Assembly: GCA_025558095.1 (NCBI GenBank)
Contig: JAIVFI010000033.1
Span: 1 to 64,000 of the forward strand
From: Hyaloraphidium curvatum
Taxonomy: Eukaryota; Monoblepharomycota; Hyaloraphidiomycetes; Hyaloraphidiales; Hyaloraphidiaceae
Direction of reading: 5' to 3'
DNA: 64,000 nucleotides
Of the stretch, positions 18,986 through 28,495 are shown in pieces (positions within the stretch are counted from its first letter, which is position 1; every line of letters starts with the position of its first letter). Below the pieces are notes generated by a model. That model was not told where the DNA came from. It did not search any database and was given only the letters and a program-made list of their open reading frames with translations. A program made the translations under genes and the position numbers.

Positions 18986-21015
18986 TTAGCTCTGCAGAAC
19001 CCCAGCACAAAAAGCCGTGATCACGGCCGCAACCGGGACAGCGATCAACGCGCGGGCAGCCGATGTCGCAGCCGTTGGCCTTGCAACGATCGCGCTCCCC
19101 GTAGCCGACGAGCACGGCCGGTCCGCTGCCTCCGACCCGCTCAGCACGGCGACCGCCAGCGCGCACCAACCTTCTGCCCGTTCGGGACACACCATTCCGC
19201 CTCCATCGGCCTGGGGTTCCCCCGGGGCCAGGATGCTGCATGCCGCATCCGTGTACCAAGAGCATCTCTGTCCGTCGGGGCCGCGGCACTGCGCGACTCT
19301 GCCCGCGGCCCGCACGGCGACGAAGTTGCCATTGTCGTTGCAGGAGCGGACGCAGGTCCACGGGGGGGGTTGCGCCGCCGGGGTTGGGGAGGGAGGGGTG
19401 ATCGCAGTCGAGGCGGGCTGGGTCTGTTCCGGCGTGGGGGCGCCGTTGATAAAGTCCCATTCCGGGCGATGCAAGAACCAGGACTCGCTCAATGCGCAGC
19501 GCAGGGCAAGATCCTCACAGGGGAAAGGCAGATTGCCATCGCTGCCAGGAAAAGGCGTCTGCATGTCCGCCGGAATGCACACGTACCCTTCCGAGCCATC
19601 GTTCCGGCGAGTCGGGCACGATCTCCCACAACTGGCTTCCCTGATCGGCCCCGCACGTAACAACAAGTCTGGCTTCCGGGAGCCCTCGCTGCAACTCTCA
19701 TCCCCGTAGGCAAAGCAGCTCCCGGAGCCCTGGCCGAGGCACTGGTACGTGTCCCTTCCGTCGGCATCGACGTGACGGAACATCAAAAAAGTCTGCTTGC
19801 AGTATGCGTGGCCCAGGCAGTGCCAATCCGACTTTGGAGACACAGTGCGCGCCGGTCCCGGAGTGGTCGTCGTCGACGTGCGCGTCGGTGTCACGAATGG
19901 TCTGCCTGGGCAGTCGTAGCTCGGGTCCGCACCACGGAACGCTGCGTCGCCGGCGACCTTGCACCACCCCGAATTCGTCTGGGTGCACGTCATCCCGAGC
20001 TGCTCATCGCCGTTGTGCGGCACGTACGGCTCCGGTTCGCCCGGAGCGAGGATGGATAGGCCCACGTCCGTGTCTGCGGTGAGAAACATGTGAGCCTCGG
20101 ATGAGCAGTTGACGGAAGCTAAGGCACCCCACACCAGGAACACCGCGGCGGCGTTGCGCCATATTGCGTGCCAGGTCCGAGGCACTGAACCATGTCATAC
20201 CCGGCCCGCCGGATCGCGAGGTAGTTGCCGCCATCCTCGCAGGAGCGAATGGCGATCCAGGGCCCGTAGTACCTGGTGTCAATCGAGGTCTCGGTGACGT
20301 TTGGGCACGAAGCCGGCTTGAGCTGCTTCCAGAGGTAGCTCGCGACGTCGCCACACCATGCGGAATCGGACATAGAAGTCGAGTTCCACGTGATGTTTTC
20401 CAGGCCGGCCTCTGCCAGGGTGGTTCCCCCGGGCCTGTACCCCACGTCGTTGCGCCCCTGGCAGGATGCCCCACCTTTTTTCCTTTCCGGCTCCCCGTTC
20501 AAAGCGTTGGAGCAGAAAGGATCCGAGTAGAGGGTGCAGGTACCCGGCGCTGGCCCTATACAGCCCGTTTGGGCGTAGTACTCCGGCTGCGAAAAGGCCC
20601 CGCCCTTCACGAACTCGGTCACCCTGATCCAACGGCAACCGAGGGCGGGCGAGCGGACGCACGAGGTGCGCGGCCCTCCCGTGTCATTGTACTTGCCGCA
20701 GGCCGCGCCCCACGGCGACGCACGGCCCGCAAGGCGCCGCCGCCCGTAGTAGGACCCGTTGCCGTTGGAGCACCAGCCGACGCACTGCGAGACCTGAAGC
20801 TCGCCGTATGATGCAGTGCGCTCACTCCGGCAGACGAGGAAGCCGGTGGCGGGGTCGATGACCTCCCTCCATTTGGTAGCTGACCAGGAAGACGCAGCTC
20901 CGGGCCGACCAAGGAAGAGCAGGAGGAGGGCGAGCGCGACCGCCCCCGCGACCGTGAGGTCATGGCCGCGCCGCGCCGCAGCAGAGAAATTGGGGAGATG
21001 GGGTTTTGTCGCCAT
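18986..21015 (-). CDS. Large Cys-rich surface protein with repeated modules
   Basis: Two exons, 21015-20133 and 20073-18986 (59-base intron, phase 1), give 656 residues. A signal or membrane anchor lies near residues 22-45 (AGAVALALLLLFLG). The rest is Cys-rich and composed of about four diverged modules. Their common core is W-x-Cys, then GN(Y/F)-hydrophobic-A-(I/V)-R, then QC(L/R)GP, CSWYTD, SILAPGEP and GWC. The splice join is supported because it recreates CSWYTDxxxSILAPGEP, the same sequence found intact in the last module. A Thr/Pro-rich linker separates modules. The C-terminus is a hydrophobic tail (LIAVPVAAVITAFCAGVLQS) that could be a GPI-anchoring signal. No function is known; an outward-facing wall or surface protein is likely. 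Confidence 0.75.
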
Positions 21016-21149
21016 CTCGGGCGATATGGGTGTTCGCTTCAGTGGAGTCATTTCGGAGGGGGTGTGGGCGGAGCCACTTCTCCGGGATGGGCCTCGTCTC
21101 AACTCCCGTCTCCCACCGCCCGGCGATTTGCCGCCTTGCACGCACACCG
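21016..21149. promoter_or_regulatory. Short bidirectional promoter region
   Basis: Only 134 bases separate the divergent ATGs of the Cys-rich surface protein (21015, minus) and the phosphotransferase (21150, plus), so both promoters must overlap here. No specific site was recognised. Confidence 0.45.
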
Positions 21150-22202
21150 ATGGCCCACTCGCTCGCGCTCGACCGCCTCGCGGCGTGGATGTCCACCGCC
21201 ACGCCCTCCCTCGGCGCGCCCGTGTCGGCGTCGCAGTTCACCTCGGGCGAGGGCAACCCGACGTTCCTGCTCGCGCTGTCGGACGGAACCCGCGCGGTGC
21301 TCCGCAAGCGCCCGCCCGGCACGACCTCCCGCGCGCTGCACCGCGTCGACCGCGAGTATTACATCCTGCGCGCGCTGGCGGGCCGCGGCGGGGTGCCCGT
21401 GCCGCGCCCGTTCGCCCTGTGCCTCGACGACCGCGTGGTCGGCACGCACTTCTTCCTGATGCAGTTCCTGGACGGCAAACCGGTGTTTGCCTCGCGCACG
21501 CTGGCGGAGGTCGCGGACGCGGGGGAGCGGTGGGGCTACTACCGTTCGGCAGTAAGGGCGCTGGCGGCGCTGCAGGCGGTCCCCTGGCGGGAGCTGGACC
21601 TGCCCGAATCGATCGCCTCAAAGGTTGGGGGCTTCTACGAGCGGCAGCTGGCCATGTGGGAGGTGCTCGCCCGGGAGCAGGCCGGGGGCCTTCCGCACCG
21701 CTTCGGGGACATGGTGGCGTGGATACGGGGACACCTCCCCGCAGACGAGACCTGCGTCGTGCAGGGAGATTTCACCCTGAACAACGTCATGTTTTCGCGG
21801 GAGGGCACCGATGTGCTCGGGATCCTGGACTGGGAGCGCTGGGCGCTCGGGCATCCCTACCACGACATCGCCGTGTTCGTCATGAGCAAGTACTGGAACG
21901 CCGACGCCCTGCGCGAAATCAACGCTACGGGAGGGGGGTCGGACCGGGGAATTCCGAATGGGGAGCAGCTGGAGCGGTGGTACTGCGAGGACACGGGGCG
22001 CGCCTACCCCCTCCCCGGCTTCGCGGGCGCACTGGCCTACGCCGCGTTCCAGATGCTCGTCGGTGCGCGGGAGGTGGCGGGCCGGGCGGCGGCCGGCACG
22101 GGGAACAGCCCGAGGGGCGCGGGGGTTTCGGCGTTCCTGCCGGAGCTGGAGAAGCTAGTGCTGCGGTTCGTGGACGGGGACGGGAAGCCGGCGAGATTGT
22201 AG
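21150..22202 (+). CDS. Aminoglycoside phosphotransferase-family kinase (ACAD10/11-like)
   Basis: A 350-residue single-exon protein of the APH/choline-kinase-like fold. It is closest in appearance to the kinase domain that precedes acyl-CoA dehydrogenase in ACAD10/ACAD11, but without the dehydrogenase part. Seen: a nucleotide-loop region (SGEGNPTFLLALSDG), a Lys/Arg in AVLRKRPPG, the catalytic loop VQGDFTLNNVMF near residue 204, and the metal-binding GILDWE near residue 225, then GHPYHDIAVF. The usual catalytic motif is HGD; here it is QGD, while the Asp and Asn are kept. ACAD10/11 kinase domains are reported to phosphorylate 4-hydroxyacyl-CoAs, but a substrate cannot be assigned here. Confidence 0.8.
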   Translation: MAHSLALDRLAAWMSTATPSLGAPVSASQFTSGEGNPTFLLALSDGTRAVLRKRPPGTTSRALHRVDREYYILRALAGRGGVPVPRPFALCLDDRVVGTHFFLMQFLDGKPVFASRTLAEVADAGERWGYYRSAVRALAALQAVPWRELDLPESIASKVGGFYERQLAMWEVLAREQAGGLPHRFGDMVAWIRGHLPADETCVVQGDFTLNNVMFSREGTDVLGILDWERWALGHPYHDIAVFVMSKYWNADALREINATGGGSDRGIPNGEQLERWYCEDTGRAYPLPGFAGALAYAAFQMLVGAREVAGRAAAGTGNSPRGAGVSAFLPELEKLVLRFVDGDGKPARL

Positions 22203-22540
22203 GGCATCGCGCGGGTGCTGGGGACCGCACGTGCTGGAATCTGCGAACCGAACTGTCGACGAGGTGCGAAACAAGCAGGGGTGGCGGAGCGCGCGGGGGG
22301 ACGCGCAGATCAAGCTCAATTCGCGAGTCCGCCGTCCTCGGTGTGGACCCACAGGGCTGGCAGCGGCCGGGCCATGGCCTGTACGTGATGCGCGTTAAAA
22401 GCATGGAGCTCCGTCGGTTTTCGATCCAGCGCGAGCTTGGCATTGCTGTTTTCGATCGGCGGCGCAATTGTGCGACCGGCGGTGCAATTCTTCGCAAGGG
22501 CAGCATCACGAAACCGTCGAAATCGCCAGGACAAGCACCA

Positions 22541-24048
22541 TGGGATGCCTCGCGCTCGTGTTCACCGCGCTTGTAGCTGTGCTCGCTGCCGGTGCTGCCG
22601 CCGCCACGGGCGCCCCGCCCGCGTGGGCCGCTGGACCGCGATGGTGGATCCCCTCCCGCTCGGCACCGCTCGCTGCGCTGACGTCGCGCGCCGCAGCACT
22701 CCCGGCTTCGGCAACCCCGAAGGCTGCTGGTACGTTGCTCCACCGGCCGGTCCGCGGTGTACAGCCGCTCACCGACCGGCCTCCGCAGCTGCGGCCGGCC
22801 GAAGGGCGCCGCGGCATCAACCGTTTGGAGAACGCGGCTGACGACGCGCACGGTCGTGCGCACAAAGACCGTCGCCGTTCCGGCGAGGCTCAGGCGGGAC
22901 GAGACGTGGTCGGCCCCCGAGCCCGGCGCCGGCGCCCCTGGCATACAAGGGCCCGTGATCATGGCGCGGAGCGTCCTTGAGCCCAGTGAGCCCGAGGTCG
23001 ACAGCGCCGATGTTTCGGGCGAGCCTGCCGGCCCCGAGCTCCTCCCCCGGAACCTGTGCCCGGTCTGTCCTGCCGGCACGGTGCCGCCCGCAACGCGGAA
23101 CTCGAACGTCAGATACTGCTGCATCAGTCAGTCCATAGGCCGCTGCATCCGCTCCTGACAAGACCTCTGACCACTTTTCCTATCCGCTCAGCTCGTGCGC
23201 CGGCCAAGATCGTAACAGCAACGAAGGTTCTCACGGCAACGGTGGTGAAGACACGGACGGTCAAATCCTTGCGCAACCCCGGCGTCGCTTCGGGAGCAAC
23301 CACGACAGCCGCACGGACCTCCGTTGAAGTGCGCACAACGGAGAAGGTATCGTCGCTGGCTATCAACTCCACTCAGCCCACGACCGTCGAGGTGGGGGAG
23401 ATGTGCGCCGGCATGCCCGCCGCAACTAAGCGTACAAGACAGCCACCTCCAACTACGACTACTCAGCCGGAAACCCCGAACCCTACTACGACGACGGTCG
23501 CGGCCATCACTACAACGACCATGACGACCACCACCTCGGCGACTGCTACGCGCACGACGACAGCCCCGCAATGCGGCCTCCAAGGGGTATGCCCGGACGG
23601 CACAAACTGCGACAACGACCTTTGCACGTGTCCGGACGGCATCCCCGTGACCGGCGAGCGCGGCAACTTCCTCAGCGGTCGGTGCGGCGATCGCTTCGTC
23701 CACATCCAACGCAACGTCACGGTCGTGCGGTACGGCACCTTCAGCGGCACCTACACCCTCGCGTTCGACACCGGCAACATCCCCGACCGGTTCGTCGTCC
23801 GCACCAACAGCTCCTGCGGCCCCGTGCTCTACGACTCGGGCTGGCGGGGCGAAATCTCGGGCGGTTGCGCGGCCTCGGCACCCTGCTGCGCTTCGGGGCC
23901 GGGCTGCGTCGGGGGCTCGGGGCCGTGTCCAGACGGCGGCGGCGTCGGTCAGAGCCCCCCTATCGTGTTTGCCGGAGGCGTCCGGCTCTTTGTCATCGGT
24001 TACGGTGTTTGCGCCGACACCAACTTCGCCTTCACCCTGAGCTGTTGA
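22541..24048 (+). CDS. Secreted Thr-rich protein with Cys-rich C-terminal domain (5' exons unresolved)
   Basis: A signal peptide starts at 22541 (MGCLALVFTALVAVLAAGAA). A second coding block in another frame runs up to 23107 (LLPRNLCPVCPAGTVPPATR) and joins in phase 0, through an intron at 23108-23208, to the last exon 23209-24048. That exon encodes a Thr-rich region (about 120 residues, many TTT/TTTT runs, probably O-glycosylated). It is followed by an EGF-like cluster (GVCPDGTNCDNDLCTCPDG) and a roughly 130-residue domain with Cys and beta-strand character ending CADTNFAFTLSC. How the signal-peptide exon connects to the second block between about 22600 and 22800 could not be settled. It is probably a surface or wall protein; no family is recognised. 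Confidence 0.55.
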
Positions 24049-24383
24049 AGTGCGGAGAACCTTGGCACCGCTCAACATCTTTGTTCCGCAGCTAGTTCTA
24101 TCAAAATTGGCGGATGAAACCAGACCTGTTTTGAAGCTGGCGCGTAATAGGTTCGCAATCCATTGAATAATTAGCTTCTTTGCTTCCCTAATCGAAGAAT
24201 TATGTGTCTTGAACCGCGATCGAGGCGCGATGAATAGCGGCGACTACTGGAGATGGAGCTGCCGTGATCACAACGCTGCCCTTGCCCCTAGTCCGAAGCG
24301 CACAGGTATACTTCCAGCACCGTGGCGCGTTCATGTTTGGCAAGTAGCGCAGGGGCGGATTGTCGGATCTCCCAGCGCAAGGT
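24049..24383. other. A/T-richer intergenic region between convergent genes
   Basis: About 335 bases with clearly more A/T than its surroundings, lying between the 3' ends of two convergent genes. It probably contains both 3' untranslated regions and polyadenylation signals. No gene was seen. Confidence 0.45.
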
Positions 24384-25421
24384 TCATTCCCGCGGCTCCA
24401 CCACACCGGTAGTGCGATTAAGCAGCCCGAGCACCGCTCCCCACGGAAAGGCCCGCAGCAGCCCTTCCCTCAACCCATCCAGCCCCGTCGGAAGCTGCCT
24501 CCCCCCAATCCTCAGCCCCTCTGCCAGCGACCGCGCCCCAGCCTCCCCCTCCCGCCCCGTGGAGGCGTAGTAGTCCGCGTACTTGTGCCCCTCCGACCCC
24601 AACGACGGGTACGCTACCAGGCGGGCGGGTATGCCGATGACCTCGGCGAGAATGAGGCCGTGTAGGGAGCACGAGAGGGCGAGGGAGCACGACGCCAGGG
24701 CGGCCATGAAGGGGCGCCAGCGCTGCCGCGGGTCCAGGAGGGTGACGGTGCCGGCGGGGAGCAGGGCTAGTTCGGCGAGCATCTCCGAGGAGTGGCGGCC
24801 GTGCGGGATGGCGCAGGGCGTCGTGCGATTGGCGGCGGGGAGGGCCCGGATCTCGGGGAAGAGGAGCGGCAGCAGGATCGCGGGGTCGCCGAACGCCGTC
24901 GGAGGATCGGAACGTCCGCAGCTCGTCTCCAGCCATCGTGCCGTTAGCGGCCCCCGCACGGCCGCGATCTCGACCGACGGCTGCGGGCACGTGCCCTTCG
25001 CGGGTCCGTACGCCCCCGAGCCCCACACTGCGTCCCCGGGGCGCACCTGGTGCAGCAGCGTGCCCGTGGCCCACAAACAAGGCGGGTCCCATTCTTTGTT
25101 TGCGTAATTCCCGGCGGCGTCGACGACCTGGATCCCCGGCGCCGCGCGGGCGACCACGGCCCGGAGCAGGTCGGGCACCATGTCGTCGCCGGCATTGAGA
25201 CCGCGCCACGGCTCCCCCGGCGGCGGGAGCCAGCGGCACACGCGCAGCGTGCCGCGTGCGGCCGCCGCGTCGGGCGGGACGGCGAGGCCGACGAGCGGAG
25301 GCGGCGCCGGACCGTCGTGTCGCGAGGCATCCGGACCCCGCGGGCCGGACAGCATGCCCGACGCGGAGTAGCCCCCGGCGGCGACCAGCGCGAGGAGCAG
25401 CGGGAAGGTGCGCCGCCGCAT
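24384..25421 (-). CDS. Polysaccharide pyruvyl transferase-like protein
   Basis: A 345-residue single-exon protein. The first 22 residues form a signal-anchor (TFPLLLALVAAGGYSASG), so it would act in the Golgi or ER lumen. The remainder shows the order of motifs of the polysaccharide pyruvyl transferase family: GDDMVPDLL, WGSGAYGP, IAAVRGPLTARWL, AFGDPAILLP, HGRHSSEM and the C-terminal LHGLILAEVIGIPARLV. Members transfer pyruvate ketals onto sugars; in fission yeast Pvg1 decorates galactose on glycoproteins. The bacterial members are larger in number, so ancient transfer is possible. Catalytic residues in this family are not well enough remembered to check individually. Confidence 0.75.
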   Translation of the reverse strand: MRRRTFPLLLALVAAGGYSASGMLSGPRGPDASRHDGPAPPPLVGLAVPPDAAAARGTLRVCRWLPPPGEPWRGLNAGDDMVPDLLRAVVARAAPGIQVVDAAGNYANKEWDPPCLWATGTLLHQVRPGDAVWGSGAYGPAKGTCPQPSVEIAAVRGPLTARWLETSCGRSDPPTAFGDPAILLPLLFPEIRALPAANRTTPCAIPHGRHSSEMLAELALLPAGTVTLLDPRQRWRPFMAALASCSLALSCSLHGLILAEVIGIPARLVAYPSLGSEGHKYADYYASTGREGEAGARSLAEGLRIGGRQLPTGLDGLREGLLRAFPWGAVLGLLNRTTGVVEPRE

Positions 25422-25624
25422 TGCCCGCCGGATTCTGCCACAGTGGGTGAGGGAAGCGGTCGACTTCTGCGAAGCGTCCCTATCGCCCCCTGAGTGACTC
25501 GAGAGCCTCGCGCGATCTCTCCGACGTCCGAATCACCCGGCCACCTTTGACCGACGATCGACGAGAAAAGAGGATGAGCGCCGCTTCCGCGCATCAGATT
25601 CCCCGCCACAGCATCACGACAGCA

Positions 25625-27464
25625 TCACTTCCACGGCGCCCTCACCCCGCCCCACTCCCCCTCCTCGAACCACGGCGGCACGAGCACCTGCCCCCGCACC
25701 CCCGTCCCCTCGCACCACAGCGGCAGCCCGGGGATCACCTCCCCGTCGACGTCCAGGATCCCGGGCTTGGTCCCCGACCTGCCCTGCCGCCCCTCGGGGA
25801 CGAGCACGAAGGCGCGGCAGCGCACCCGCGAGATCCAGCCGTGCTTGGCGCCACCGACGCCCTCGGTGACGGATTCCCCGGCCGTGAGCACGCCGAGCAG
25901 CTTGCCCTTGTCCGTCTCGCCCGTGAAGGCCAGATGGGCGTAGCCGTCGTCCCACCGCGCCTCGGGGGCAAAGAGCGAGTCGGGAGAGGCCCAGGGGAGG
26001 TTCATCGCAGTGAAGAAGACGAACTTGGTGCCCGGGGGTGGGGAGCGCCAGCCATTGGAAGGGGTGAGGGCAGTCACGGGGAGGTGGGCGTAGCGGAGGG
26101 GGGGAAGGTTGGGCGGGGGGGCGTGAGGGGGGGGGTCGCCGGCGGCACAGGGGTTGGCGTCGGCCGGGTTGGGGTTCTGCTCCTTGTGCTGTCCGGTGGG
26201 GGTGAAGGTGAGCTGGTCGCAAGCGGGGTTTGACGACGGGACTGACCTCCTCGAGCCAATAGAGCCGCGCCGAGTACTCGCGCAGCCTGACCAGCCTGAC
26301 GAGCGCCTGCACAGTGACGCGCGCGTAACCGGCCCAGCGCTGCCGCTCGGACTCGATGTCGACGTCCGAGGCAAAGGCCCAGAGGAGCTCGAGGTGGGAG
26401 AACCACGTGACCGAGTGCGGCTTGCCGGGAGGGTGCTGGGTGAAGGCCAGGAAGGCGAGCGGGTGCGTTCGGCCTGCAGGCGCAATGGATGAGATTCGGG
26501 TTTGGAAGAAGGGCCCCACTTCGGGCAACGTACCGCCAATCACCGCCCGCACCATCCCCTCGATCCCGCTGCCCTCGCCCATGTTGCGCGCCATCGCGTT
26601 GGCGCTCCCACCCGGTACCACGCCGATCTTGACGTGCTCCATCACCTCCTTCCAGTCCGGGCGGGCAAACAGCCCCTGCACCATCTCGTGGAACAGCCCG
26701 TCCCCCGACACCGTCGCCAGCCTCGCGTACGGCGGCCTATCGGGGTCCACCGGCAGCAAATCCGACGCGGGCAAGTCCCGCGCGATCTCAATCGCGTGCT
26801 TGGCCCGCTGCGTCTCGAGCATGTGCGGCTCGAAGCCCGCCAGGCGGAGCATGGGCGCCACCACGTCGCGGTACCGCTTCGGGGCGGCCTTGGTGCCCGA
26901 GAAGGGGTTGACGAGCATGAAGGCGCGCGGGGCGCGCTCGGGGCCGTTGGTGGAGCGCGGGATGTCGTCGCCCCGGGCCAGGGTGCGCAGCACGCGGACC
27001 CATTCCGCGGCCTCGGGCGGTTCGTCGCACTCGAAGGCGTGCCACACCACGCGGTAGCCCTTCCTCAGCCTTGCCCCGGGGTCGTCGGAGCAGGCCAGAG
27101 AGTGGATCAGGAACATTTTCGTTGGGGATTTGGAAGCCCGTTGCTGCGCGACCAGCGGGGAGTGCGCGCCCGGCGGGGGCAGCGAGGCAGCGAACGACGC
27201 GCCAAACACGCGCGCGAGGCCAATCTCGCCCGCGGCGGGCGGCACTTTTCCCAGCAAGCGATTCCGCGGCGGCGGCGCGGCGGGCGAGGCGGCGATGGGC
27301 TTCCAATGCACCGCGTGCGCGAAGACGGGCGCCCCGCGCGGCGGTTCGCGCAGCTCGAACTCCACGCGCGGGCCATCGCGCAATATGCCGTCGGAAGAGC
27401 CGAAATAACGCGCCCGCCCGTACAGGGCGACCGGGCTGGGCGGCGGGGACGCGGGCTCCGCCAT
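25625..27464 (-). CDS. Lipid kinase of the diacylglycerol/sphingoid base kinase family
   Basis: Two exons, 27464-26247 and 26188-25625, give about 593 residues. Residues about 1-160 form a PH-like or otherwise variable region. The catalytic domain starts at RAFMLVNPFSGTKAAPKRY (family NP.SG motif) and continues with VSGDGLFHEMVQG, the ATP-binding GDG loop, and VVPGGSANAMARNMG, which replaces the DGK-type GTGND and is nearer sphingosine kinases. The C-terminal half (KFVFFTAMNLPWASPDSLFA; GYAHLAFTGE) fits the second kinase subdomain. Product is likely a phosphorylated long-chain base or ceramide. The intron is taken as 26189-26246 (58 bases); a 34-base version ending at 26213 is also in frame and would add eight residues. 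Confidence 0.85.
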
Positions 27465-28495
27465 TGGAAACAGAAGCGGCCGGCGCCGGAAACCCCTTGG
27501 CCCTTCGCCGAGTCGGCCTGTCGTCGACCGGATTGAAGCCTGTGTCGCGTTTTCATCGAGAAGTAGTTCCTCGGCATGCCTTCCGGGCGCCAGCTTCATC
27601 CCGACACCGTGGCACTGCTGGCCAACCCGCTTTCGCGGCGGATGGTGCAGCCTTTCGAGCTCGGCCGCACGCTGACGCACGATCTGCTCATACCACCGCG
27701 GAAGGGTGCGAGGCGGCGTGCGCGGCGAGGACGGGGTGCAACCACTTCGATTTTGGGGGCGGAACGTGCGTCACGATGCTGGAATGCCAGACCGCGCTGT
27801 CGGACGGGGGGTTACGTGCTGTACGGCAGGACGGGGACGGCGTGCCCGACCGTGACCTTTTGAGGTGGGAACGACGCAGGAAGGCGGGTTGGCGATCTTA
27901 CTATGGCCTCCAGCTGCGAACAAGTCGGCGATGGCGTACTTACGCGTTAGAGCAGTGAGGACGGACGTGCGAGACCATAGAAGGAGACCGTGGGACCCAG
28001 TCATTCGCACCCCGACACCGGCTAACTCGGGTGGTCGAATACCTGTCCTCCACCACAATTGTTGACTTCAGGCTGCGGCCAACCTAGATTTCGGGGTGGC
28101 CTCGTCCCATTCACCGTACGGAGCGTGGCCGAAACGTCGCCCGAAATCGCCGAGTTCAACGGAAATTGCAACCATCCCTTTCGAGCCAGATGATCTCCCG
28201 AACGATCCCCGTTGCGTTGGCGCAACCGGAGCTAACTGACAAGATACGACGGCGCCTGGGAGCGATTTGGGCTAAAGCAAGCCATACGCACGCCTCCGCC
28301 CAAGCCCGGCTGCGTTCCAGCGCCCATCTACTCCACTCCTGGAATGTGGGTTCCCGAGATCCACGATAGTCCATCCGCTGGCGCCGGGTTGTGCTGCGTC
28401 AACGTTGCGCGATCGGCGATGAGGGGCGGCGGCGGCGGCCGGGGGGGCTGAAAGGCTCGGGCCGAGGCACAAGCCGCGGGCCCACCGGACCCGCC
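27465..28495. other. Intergenic region with one gene relic
   Basis: About 1 kb between divergent genes (lipid kinase at minus, zinc-cluster regulator at plus). Apart from the short Cys-containing remnant at 27690-27863, described separately, nothing recognisable was seen. Confidence 0.4.
27690..27863 (+). pseudogene. Possible remnant of a PAN/apple-like Cys domain
   Basis: The plus strand reads EGCEAACAARTGCNHFDF, then GGGTCVTMLECQTALSDGG, a spacing typical of PAN/apple-like extracellular modules. About one base later in another frame it continues YVLYGRTGTACPTVTF and a stop. No start, signal peptide or plausible upstream exon was found. It looks like the frameshifted 3' end of a secreted protein gene. 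Confidence 0.3.

Noticed and set aside
26213-26246. A 34-base intron in the lipid kinase
   Set aside because: In frame, but a 58-base version ending eight codons later matches the size of all other introns and is preferred.
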